DNA from: Ornithodoros turicata
Taxonomy: Eukaryota > Arthropoda > Arachnida > Ixodida > Argasidae
Direction of reading: 5' to 3'
Length of the DNA stretch: 64,000 nt
Assembly (NCBI RefSeq): GCF_037126465.1
Contig: NC_088204.1
Span: forward strand, 68,323,807 to 68,387,806
The translations under genes were made by a program, and so were the position numbers. Positions 56,801 to 64,000 of this stretch are shown here, piece by piece. Position 1 is the stretch's first letter. Each line of letters opens with the position of its first letter. The notes beneath the pieces are model-generated. The model was given only the letters and a program-made list of their open reading frames with translations, did not search any database and was not told the DNA's origin.

Positions 56801-59800
56801 CTATCAAAAAAACATACAAAAACACTATTTTTCTTAAACAGGTTCGTGCCTTCGAACATCTCTTTAAGAAAATGCCCATCGTGAAACGAAAAAAACAAAA
56901 AAAAAAACAAAAAACTCAAGTGCGAATCGTCGTGGTATGTCGTGTAGTCAGTTGTGTAGAACTCTCTTTGCATGTGTTCAGGTGCATCCTCAAAGTCTCA
57001 TGCTGTCATGTGGCATTCAGGGCATGTATTACTGAGAATAGTCCTCAAAAAGAGAAAAAAATAACACATGACAGCACTTAATGATAGCATTCATTACCCG
57101 GATTCAATACCCATCAGTAATTTTCTTTTCCGTTTCTGTTTCTGGTGATGGAGGAATGTGGTATGCATTTCTGCTGCTGCTATCAGCTTCAATTTCTGTA
57201 TAACGTACTCTGTCCGTTTCCGTTATAATTGCCGAACATGAGGCAACGAACAAAACGAAGGACGTAGACAAAGACAAGTCAGACCTTCAACCGTTACCGG
57301 TTTCACAACGATAAACCCCCTTCTTCGGCTACCACTACCGTTATAACTCCCTGGCGTTAAGTGCATTCACTGCCTACCTGCTTTCACACTGCTCCGCAAT
57401 GTTGGACAGGTACTGACGCAATTCTTTGGCAGACTTGTGGTCAACACTGAATGTCGCAATAGATCCTGCTGCAACATCTTTCCCAGACCTGGATAAAACC
57501 ATGGGAGAGCTTCTATATTATTGAGATATGTTTGCTCACCTGGCACATCTTCGTTTACAAGAGCCACATAACCAAGATGATTATTTAATGCTTACTTGAG
57601 CACAAGGTATTCTGCGAGCTTCTGACCAAGGAATGTTTTCCCCGTACCGCTAGGTCCACACAGGATTATCCTACGATGTTCCGAGAGCAGAGAAATATAC
57701 CTCTGTACAATGGATTTTGGGATGAGCGTCTCCAGTGCCATTCCATCTACTGCATTTTGTTTGGTCCCTAATGAAGAAAACATTGGTGGTGATGATGATG
57801 ATTAAAAATCGAACGGATAAAAATTTAAATACAGGCTGCCGAGAGACAGACAGTAAACTAGGCTAGATTACGAGAGGAGAAAAGTATACCTTTAAGTACA
57901 ACTTGTATCTTCAGTGTCTCACCAACAAGATAGCCACAAGGTAGGAGCTCAGGAAGTTCAATTTCTGCAATGGAAGCCAGAAACTATTGTAACCTCTTAT
58001 TTTTTTTAATGAGACACAAGCGAAACAAAACTGTTCGTCGATATGGGTACAGCACAGGCTGGGTATGTGTAACAACATTTACATTGAAAACGCACCTTTG
58101 GAACGTACAACCTCGCCAATGTGGTAGCAGAGCACACTCTCAGAGTTGAGACCCAAGTTCGAGGAAGGGTCCACCCGTGACACATACTCCTGCAAGATAA
58201 GCGGTGACTTATCATTCTACTTCTTCAGTAATATAGTTCAATCATACAACTGTTGTATGTCACCTACAAATTGATCATTTCAGAAATTCATGCAAAACTT
58301 GATTATGACTATATTTGTTCGAGCTCGTTTCGTTTGAAACGACGGCTGGAGAAATCTCCATAAATTGTGTCCACTGAAACGACGCAAATCGAGCTCGAAG
58401 TTTATAAATCAGATGGCGGTAGTTTACAAGATGAATAAGAAAAATGAATGGCATGTACATATCCTGTACATCTTAGAATGTTGCCCACTTTATTTGGTAG
58501 AGGGACCAATAAGGTCGCTCAACAAGCAATAGGAGAAAGAGGAAAATTGGGGAGCTGTGCAGACAGCTCACCTACTTAATTGTACAGCGTATTGGTGGCT
58601 TAACTGCATAGCAGAGCTAATACTGCAAGCTACCGGCAGTGATGTCACAGTGGCTGAGAATCTCGTTTGAAAACTCAACTGTAAGTAACTGGCTGTGAAT
58701 TTAATTGAAATATTTTGTAAAGGAACTCTGAGCATCATAAGAAAGCATTTGTCTTAATTTTATGTTTGGTCCATGCTATTGCCTGAAACGCCGACTGCTG
58801 GACAATTTGAAAGTCTTATAGTGACTGCGTAAATACATTCGATGCATTCCTCAAAAACGGGAAACAAAGTCGGTTTGGCGGTTGGGAGCTCGTTAGTTGC
58901 CAAAAAACACTGTGAAGCTTATATCGTAACCGAAATTCTTTAAGGCATCCTCTCCGACCTCCTGTACCCTGCGGGACATCACAGGTAGTCTCATGCGGGC
59001 CGTGTCTGTTTATTTAGTTTCGTGCACGCGGGTGGAAACTTCTTCGTCCAACATGAGTGACCAGTCATCTGCTTCCTCGATTTCGATGTAAAGTACTCGC
59101 CACTGGTAGAACATAGCCTACAGAGAGCCGCACGCGAAGAATACCGGTGACGTAAAGCCCAGTGTTGCTGGACCGCTCTTCCGTGGAGGAGCGCCGAATG
59201 ACTCAAAGGAAAATATTCGTTTTCCGATTATCTGCGCCATCTGGCGATGAGAAATTGTGTCCACTTAAACATCGTACGGTATGGATTGATGTCGCACTGT
59301 TTCCTCAACACGTTTTTGGTGCGGAGTCTCCCTTTTATGGAATGAGGGACCACTGTATGATTGTTGAGGCGCGTATGTTCTGCAGCTCTGGACACAGTCG
59401 GATAGTGTGGAGCAAGCGAACATCATTTACTCACCTTAAAACACTTTCGAACAAGATGGTCCAAGTTGTCCCATTTTGTTTTCCCACTGACCAATATAGA
59501 ACCAAGGTATACTTCGCCCGGTGCCTGCGAAACAAATTGTACTAAGTTTTCGAACCGTATTCATTCAGTTCGACATCAGCACAAAAAATCCACTGCGAAT
59601 ACACCTTAACAGGGTAGTCCAGCAAAGAAGTCACCGCGCAGATATAGTCAAATACACTGCAGGATACGTAAACCTCGAGACACAGGGTAAATTTTCATGA
59701 AAAGATTCGACGTGCTTCCACTCCGCATCCGATGCGGTTATAGTCATAGTCAGGCTATACTTTATAGTCATAGTCAGTCATAGTAAAGAGAAACATTGAC

Positions 59801-61193
59801 TGCAGATAGTTTGAAGTCTAGTAACGTACGCTTAAAAACTAATCGAATACTATGCCAACCCAACGGCGACCGACGCTTGGTGTCTGCTGTAAAGCATGCT
59901 CCTCCTAGCACACATGTGCTGTAGGTGAAGCGTACTTGCAGAACAGGGACGCAAAACGAAAGTAACTCGCCCAAACACGGCATCGTAGTTTTCAACAACA
60001 ATGAAACTCTTGAAAAGAGAGAGAGAGAGAGAGGGGGAGGGAGGCACTGTACTCCTTTCCCCTCTCACGTTGGGGATGAAGGAAATACGCGTGTGTAAAG
60101 ATGCGCAATGAACGAAATAAAGAAAAAAATGGCGTTCCTTCACAAATTTTTCGCGGGCGATCTATCGAACGGATTTTTGTTCTGAAAACGGCTACGATAT
60201 CAGGTGACCGAAAGGAACAGATGTTCTCACTGGGACAACTTTGTAGTTTTTATAATTAAAAAGTTTATTAATGAAAGTTAATTAAGACATTGCCTTTGGA
60301 CTTTGCTAATGCCCTCCTAAGGAGTGCCCTTCAGTATATGCTATATTGCAATTGATTTCATCTTGGAAAAGGTGTTATATATATTTTTTAAAAATATGTT
60401 CACAGCCAGCTGGGACACCCTGTATATCTTCTACTACATATACGCTTTTATGTTGGTTGCCTCTTCAAAATTCGCGGTATAAACCTTTTTCAAGTCCCGT
60501 CAATCACGGAACAACGAAATATTCGATACAACGAAAGAAATCGCGGTCCCCGCGAATTTCGTTATATCGAAGTTTCACTAAATCTTGAGACTAACCTCAG
60601 CTTTGGAGATGAACTTGGTAATATCTCCATGGCCTCCTAGGTACGCCATCACCGACACTCGTTTCCCGTCTGCATCGGTGTTGCCGTCCATTGCTATGAT
60701 GTCTGCGTACAAAGGGAACCGGGCATTGTTTTCGAACGTGGTTTTCACGCGGTTAATTTTCATTGCATCAATGCGAGAGCGCAAAAGCGTTCGTACCGAG
60801 GTTTGTAGACGTCGTGCTTTCAGATGCACTGAGTCTCCTGTTGATGCTTTCCACGCTGCTTTTCCTCGGGAGCGAACTCTGAGAAGATCCCAGCGACTTG
60901 CTGTGCACTAACCTTTGCAAGCGGTCGTTATCTTGCTTCAGGTTCATCATTTCGTTCTTGAGGGAACACAAATAGAATATAAATTGAGACTGTGGCCATT
61001 ATGATAAATAAATAAGGTCAATGCATAAAGAGAGCTTACCCTCATTTTACCGAGCGTTTCTTTGAGGCTGTCCAGCTGGTGAGCAGAAGAAAGGGCTTCG
61101 AGACGGATGTCTGTCAACACCATGTCCTTTTCTCGTAGTTGCTTCCTGAGATCACGTACTGCTTCCGGATTATCCTCTTCAGTTTCATTTAGA
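50720..61193 (-). CDS. NAV: Neuron navigator (NAV/unc-53/sickie) 3' part: coiled coil and AAA ATPase
   Basis: Fourteen exons join in phase to 583 residues and a stop: 61193-61040, 60956-60797, 60702-60596, 59524-59435, 58189-58096, 57964-57890, 57767-57596, 57488-57378, 56703-56599, 56482-56411, 56116-55920, 55831-55713, 54601-54422, 50836-50720. Order: coiled coil (RDLRKQLREKDMVLTDIRLE; LKQDNDRLQRL), navigator middle domain (VSGKTKWDNLDHLVRK; EYVSRVDP), Walker A GPSGTGKT, Walker B TVIILDNLHH, sensor-like IIGTMNQAT, then RWVLCANHMEPVKGFLGRYL, VWFTDLWNYSIVPYLLEAV and the tail NMLMRLQEA. These blocks are characteristic of navigators, cytoskeleton-linked proteins of axon guidance and cell migration that bind microtubule ends and actin. 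N-terminal exons lie right of the window. The coding chain shows no break. Introns vary from 94 bp to 3.6 kb; the last holds a whole LTR element. Confidence 0.95.
51106..51633. mobile_element. 528-bp TTAA-flanked MITE with internal hairpin
   Basis: Inverted ends AGGGGCACTAAAATGCAAAA and its partner at 51633, with TTAA at 51102-51105 and 51634-51637. The hairpin at 51254-51400 lies inside. Similar ends and body words appear in degraded form at 61336-61703. Confidence 0.8.
51254..51400. repeat. 147-bp near-perfect inverted repeat
   Basis: Two arms of about 60 bp (CCCAACAACA...CGAATTCGTACGTCC and its complement) differ at only a few sites. They are separated by about 25 bp containing GGATATCCCTCAGATATCC. 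Transcribed, it would fold into a long hairpin. Confidence 0.85.
51824..51994 (-). repeat. LTR (3' end of the element)
   Basis: 171 bp, apparently identical to 54009-54179. The adjoining polypurine tract (complement of CACTCCCCCCCTCAGACG) marks it as the 3' LTR on the - strand. Confidence 0.85.
54009..54179 (-). repeat. LTR (5' end of the element)
   Basis: 171 bp, TG...CA on the - strand, directly followed by the primer-site-like sequence at 54008-53994. Confidence 0.85.
54422..54601 (-). CDS. NAV: NAV exon: YGRRAPWEDPAEWVLQTYPW
   Basis: Acceptor CTTCTAG|TTA and donor TTG|GTAGGT, phase 0/0, 60 codons. It also encodes LLRLRPEDVGYD. Its donor lies 243 bp from the LTR element. Confidence 0.95.
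54602..55712 (-). other. NAV intron with a dispersed repeat
   Basis: Between NAV exons. The CAACAACAACAAC run near 54860 is a short simple repeat. 55075-55615 belongs to the repeat shared with 40.49-40.79 kb. Confidence 0.6.
55075..55615 (-). repeat. Dispersed repeat shared with 40.49-40.79 kb
   Basis: Reverse complement order of the 40.5-kb copy: GACGTCATAGTATTCGACAG at one end, ATGATGACGTTTCTCGGGTA at the other. The boundary words CTACCCATTAAT occur near 55060 and 55640. Confidence 0.7.
55713..55831 (-). CDS. NAV: NAV exon: VWFTDLWNYSIVPYLLEAVR
   Basis: Acceptor GTTTTAG|GC and donor CCAG|GTATGA, phase 1 in, 0 out. It encodes RLFLSCPMDVPGSQVWFTDL and on to the conserved EAVREGLQ. Confidence 0.95.
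55920..56116 (-). CDS. NAV: NAV exon: RWVLCANHMEPVKGFLGRYL
   Basis: Acceptor TTTCAG|G and donor ATAG|GTGAGA, phase 2 in, 1 out. It encodes the long helical block ending in WLHLNKFLETHSSSDVTIG. Confidence 0.95.
56411..56482 (-). CDS. NAV: NAV exon: sensor block PYIIGTMNQAT
   Basis: Acceptor TTTTCAG|C and donor CAG|GTGTGT, 72 bp, phase 2/2. It encodes CPYIIGTMNQATCSTTNLQL and then HHNF. Confidence 0.95.
56599..56703 (-). CDS. NAV: NAV exon: Walker B
   Basis: Acceptor CTGCAG|C and donor TG|GTGAGT, phase 2/2. It encodes LPTVIILDNLHHVGSLGEVF; DN stands at the Walker B acidic position. Confidence 0.95.
56704..57377 (-). other. NAV intron
   Basis: AT-rich; no further exon or named repeat recognised. 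Confidence 0.4.
57378..57488 (-). CDS. NAV: NAV exon: SGKDVAAGSIATFSVDHKSA
   Basis: Acceptor ATCCAG|G and donor AG|GTAGGC, phase 2/2. It encodes the helix LRQYLSNIAEQCES before Walker B. Confidence 0.92.
57596..57767 (-). CDS. NAV: NAV exon: Walker A
   Basis: Acceptor TCATTAG|GG and donor CAA|GTAAGC, phase 1 in, 2 out. It encodes IPKSIVQRYISLLSEHRRII and the nucleotide-binding loop GPSGTGKT. Confidence 0.96.
57890..57964 (-). CDS. NAV: NAV exon: LPCGYLVGETLKIQVVLK
   Basis: Acceptor ATTGCAG|AA and donor AAAG|GTATAC, phase 1/1, 75 bp. The block LLPCGYLVGE is conserved in navigators. Confidence 0.9.
58096..58189 (-). CDS. NAV: NAV exon: EYVSRVDP block
   Basis: Acceptor CTTGCAG|GAG and donor AAAG|GTGCGT, phase 0 in, 1 out. 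It encodes EYVSRVDPSSNLGLNSESVL and CYHIGEVVRSK. Confidence 0.92.
58190..59434 (-). other. NAV intron
   Basis: No exon or named repeat recognised. Confidence 0.4.
59435..59524 (-). CDS. NAV: NAV exon: GSILVSGKTKWDNLDHLVRK
   Basis: Exactly 30 codons, phase 0/0, acceptor TTTCGCAG and donor AAG|GTGAGT. It holds the navigator signature VSGKTKW..LD..VR..FK. Confidence 0.92.
59525..60595 (-). other. NAV intron
   Basis: Contains (GA)n at 60016-60040 and a TAGTCATAGTCA short repeat near 59740-59785. No exon recognised. Confidence 0.5.
60596..60702 (-). CDS. NAV: NAV exon: middle domain start
   Basis: Acceptor TACGCAG|AC and donor GAG|GTTAGT, phase 1 in, 0 out. It encodes MDGNTDADGKRVSVMAYLGG. The intron to the previous exon is only 94 bp, so an alternative upstream acceptor cannot be excluded. 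Confidence 0.85.
60797..60956 (-). CDS. NAV: NAV exon: coiled coil, second part
   Basis: Acceptor CTCAAG|AACG and donor CTCG|GTACGA. It encodes NEMMNLKQDNDRLQRLV, then a Ser-rich linker (SLGSSQSSLPRKSSVES). Confidence 0.88.
61040..61193 (-). CDS. NAV: NAV exon: coiled coil, first part
   Basis: Acceptor TTATTTAG|T and donor AGG|GTAAGC, phase 0 out. It encodes ETEEDNPEAVRDLRKQLRE and ALSSAHQLDSLKETLGKM. Its acceptor and first 27 bp are duplicated 74 bp upstream. Confidence 0.92.
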
Positions 61194-61315
61194 CTAAATA
61201 ATAAAATAAAAAAGAACGAGACACATGATTCGAATTTCCCGGATTATCCTCTTCAGTTTCACTTAGGCTAAAAAATCAATAACAAAAAAAGAACGAGACA
61301 CATGATACGATTTTT
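61165..61315 (-). repeat. 74-bp tandem duplication of a NAV splice acceptor
   Basis: 61165-61238 and 61239-61315 are near copies. The first covers the acceptor and first 27 or so bases of a NAV exon plus upstream intron. The second repeats acceptor and exon start (TTTTAG|CCTAAGTGAAACTGAAG). Confidence 0.85.
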
Positions 61316-61335
61316 CAGATTCTGTAACATGCTGT

Positions 61336-61703
61336 TAAGGGGGCATTAAAGTCTTCTCCTCGTGGAATGGAAGATTCCCGTTACCTTGATAACGTCACCA
61401 AAGGAATGGGGGTTCCATTGCGTCCTTTGTGATTTATGAGCGAAGGTAACCACAATTTACGCTTTCCTTCTTCCTCTCCTTCTCAAGATGACCGACAATG
61501 AGGAGCGGGCTCTTATTGGTCACCTCAAGCGATTCGTCCAATCATCGCTTCTTAAGAGGGAGACGGAAAGCTTAATTGCCTGTCCTTTCGCTCACAAATT
61601 AGGAACGACGGAATCGATGAATCCCGTTCGTTTTGTGTTAGTATTAAGGTAACGATATCATTAAATTACTCGAGGAAAAAGTTTTTTGCACTTTAGTTAC
61701 GTA
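61336..61703. repeat. Degraded relative of the 51.1-kb TTAA MITE
   Basis: AAGGGGGGCATTAAAGTC at one end and GCACTTTAGTTACG at the other. Internal inverted words (GATTTATGAGCGAAGG, CCTTTCGCTCACAAATTA) match the body layout of the 51.1-kb element. TTAA flanks no longer clean. Confidence 0.5.
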
Positions 61704-62699
61704 GTAGCGTCAAGATGGCTGCATCTGTCTCACCGTACGCACCCATGTCACCTAGTCTACCTACCTAACGTTAACAAACCCACATAGCGAAAAAACAAAA
61801 CAATTGACATTTTTTCACAACTGCTTGTGCGCATGCGCTGCGGTGCCGATGACATTGGGCGCACCAGAGAAGGTTATCTCCGTGTTCAATAGATGGCACT
61901 CCATGGGGACGACAGGTGTGGGGACACCACGCGAACTCCTCGGCCTCAATCCGAGACCGGTTTTGGTCCTATAAGCTACTCATGCGGGCTTGTTTGGGCG
62001 CGCGCCGAGAGTGGTTCGCTCGACAGCCGCTAGGATACGACGCGAATGTGAGAAAGGTACCAATACAGTAAACTCTCGTTACAATGAAATCTACTTTCTT
62101 CTTTTTTTTTTTTTCAAATTAACGCTTTATTCGGAGCCTCGCGCTGTCCCAACCAAAACGCATGCTTTCGAAGACAGTTATCCGCATTTGACTTTGCTTT
62201 GTGCGGAGGGCGAGCCGGCGGAAAGTCCGCATGGCAAACTGACGTGATTTTCTTCCTGTTTCTCCAGTTTCGTCCGTGTATGTAAACTAATAGGCTGTCA
62301 AGGTGCTCACACCAAGTTTGTTTGCTTGCTTCAGTGCTGTTTTAATGCACCCGCACTGTTTTCGAGGCTACTCGCACTGTGTTTTTGGAACTTCTGTTTT
62401 ATTGAATTGCCGCATATATCAAACTTTTTCCTGGTCTCGTTTACCGGAAAAAAAGAAGAAGAAGAAATCTAGAAAAACAGGAATGAAACGAGAGTTTACT
62501 GCTTATGCTGCCTCCAATGCAGGGGCACCGGTTATGTGAAAAGAGCACGAACTGTCATTACAACACATATGCTGAATACGATAAGGAAGCGATAATTTTG
62601 TCCGTGCTTTGCAGGGACTGCCCGGTCAATGGTGAACCCTTGCGAATTGCGACATTGTTCTTTACTCTGTGACTCAAACTGCATCACATATAGCCTATA
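61704..62699. other. NAV intron or upstream sequence
   Basis: No NAV exon recognised on the - strand. A T run near 62100 and an AAG run near 62450 are the only simple repeats. Confidence 0.4.
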
Positions 62700-63472
62700 C
62701 AGTCAACCCTCGATTTATGAACCTTCGATTTATGAATTCCCTCGTTTTATGAACACGAGCACGGGGAACCAAACTTTTCCCTTCATTTTTCCCTCGTTTT
62801 ATGAACCTCGATATTCGAATAATGAACGGAATTTCCGGGAACCAACTAGGAGTTGCCCAGCGTTTTTGCCCTCAATTTATGAACGGATCGTTCCGAGGTC
62901 AACAGAAACCTTCAAAGGGATAATTCCGTGGTCTTATGAATGACGCCTGAACATTACAAAACGTTTTCCAGGTATTGCACCCTCGGTTCTTAACCCCTCG
63001 AAACCCGAACAACAAACGGGTTTTCCGGGGTCGCACAAGGTGCGACTAAGTGTTCCTGACCTCAGTTGATGAATAAGGTGGTCGCTGTCACCCGGAGATT
63101 AATAAACGAATAAATGAATAAAAATCCCGGAGGAAATCCGAGACCAGTCCAGTGCGAATGTGGTGACATCTCTTATTTCCAAGATTGACACAGCGGAAGG
63201 CATGGTCCAAAGCAAAATTAAACAATTTAGTATTGCATAATAAACAGAGTGTGAATGCGCTAACGTCTGTTCTTTGTGAGACTGATACAGCAGAAGGCAT
63301 GGTCAAAAGCAAAATTACACAATATATGGCATTATAAACACAATCCCAACTCGGAAATACTGTTGCATTTGCTCGATAGTACTCCGTTAACTGAATTTTC
63401 GATTTATGAATCCCTCGATTTATGACCGGTTTTTCGGGGAACCGAGGGTGTTCATAAATCGAGGGTTGGCTG
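62700..63472. mobile_element. 773-bp TA-flanked pogo/Tigger-like MITE
   Basis: Starts CAGTCAACCCTCGATTTATG and ends with the inverted partner (one mismatch), TA on both sides (62698-62699, 63473-63474). Ends of this kind are typical of pogo/Tigger-type Tc1-mariner elements. Inside, CCTCG(A/T)TTTATGAA words recur several times near both ends. A block of about 85 bp (GGAAGGCATGGTCCAAAGCA) is duplicated near 63195 and 63290. The ORF at 63088-63513 is translated repeat. Confidence 0.85.
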
Positions 63473-63474
63473 TA

Positions 63475-64000
63475 CATACTTTCTCGGGTAGTCAGACAAG
63501 CAGGGTTCACCACAACTGACTTCTAAGTCATAATAAGAAGAGATACAATTCCTGCAGAATGGGCACTCAAGACAATGGGTTAAGTGTCACCAAAAATTTG
63601 GTTGAATGACGTCAGCACTCTCTTTTTTTTTCGTGTGTTTATAAGTGCATGCATAAAATAAACTAGTTAGCAGTTCGTTAAGAGCACACGGTTGTGTTGT
63701 CTGTTCCTGCCTTTTGACCTTCTCCGCCTTATGAATAATATATTAACTACCCTGCTTTCAAACCTTAGTTGACTTCTAAGTGCTCGTCTGCGTAAAATTT
63801 ACGTAAAATTAACTTTCCCTGGACGGCGACTGTCAGTTCTGTTATTCCTCGGCTAGGCATAAACATGGAATTTATTAACGTTGATCACTTTCAACTTACG
63901 CTGAAGAGGAATGCGACGTCTTCATCCCACCGTTACACGTGATCCCATTCAAATGAACGTGATTTCCTCCAATGCCCAGTAAGGGCGAGTTGGGCACCGA
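63475..64000. other. NAV intron or upstream sequence
   Basis: No exon or named repeat recognised up to the window end. Confidence 0.4.

Noticed and set aside
63088..63513. A 141-codon ORF
   Set aside because: It is the translated pogo-like MITE, including its terminal inverted repeat.

Overview
This is a 64 kb piece of an animal nuclear genome. The visible genes have many short exons with GT/AG boundaries and matching codon phases, separated by introns and gaps packed with transposon remnants. A tRNA-derived SINE at 9.6 kb with the layout of tick 'Ruka'-type SINEs, the general repeat style and the protein families suggest a chelicerate, most likely a tick. That assignment is an inference; no species marker is present.

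Three multi-exon genes can be assembled by joining exons whose phases agree. (1) + strand, 814-12817: the last four exons of a gene for a proline-rich, SH3-ligand-like protein tail. Its 5' part lies left of the window. It is tentatively a RICH/ARHGAP17-44-type RhoGAP tail. (2) - strand, 27372-21444: a complete six-exon, 556-codon leucine-rich-repeat (LRR) single-pass membrane protein, possibly halfway/singed wings 2-like. It has a signal peptide, two LRR blocks split by a cysteine-rich junction, one membrane segment and a short tail without a TIR domain. (3) - strand, 61193-50720: the last 14 exons (583 residues) of a neuron navigator gene (NAV/unc-53/sickie), comprising the coiled coil and the complete AAA-type ATPase region. 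A probable 3' UTR runs to about 49.5 kb. A weaker fourth locus is a 251-codon two-membrane-segment ORF at 41507-42262 (+) with a polyadenylation signal at 42789. A degenerate THAP-domain pair of exons lies at 45373-44877 (-).

The rest is mobile-element sediment. A TTAA-flanked, Kolobok-like element (1830-6553) carries a 214-bp satellite array with a four-monomer higher-order period. Six copies of one roughly 340-bp family lie within the first 22.5 kb, one ending 29 bp before a splice acceptor. There are several TTAA- or TA-flanked MITEs, a hAT MITE with an 8-bp target duplication, a mariner relic, two SINE families and a LINE fragment. The last NAV intron holds an unusual LTR element (51824-54179): two identical 171-bp LTRs and a 4-bp CGTG target duplication enclose a head-to-head internal palindrome.

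The three genes show no sign of acting together; their proximity looks incidental. The most unusual structures are the palindromic LTR element, the satellite inside the Kolobok-like element, the 74-bp duplication of a NAV splice acceptor and the 147-bp near-perfect hairpin at 51.25-51.40 kb.
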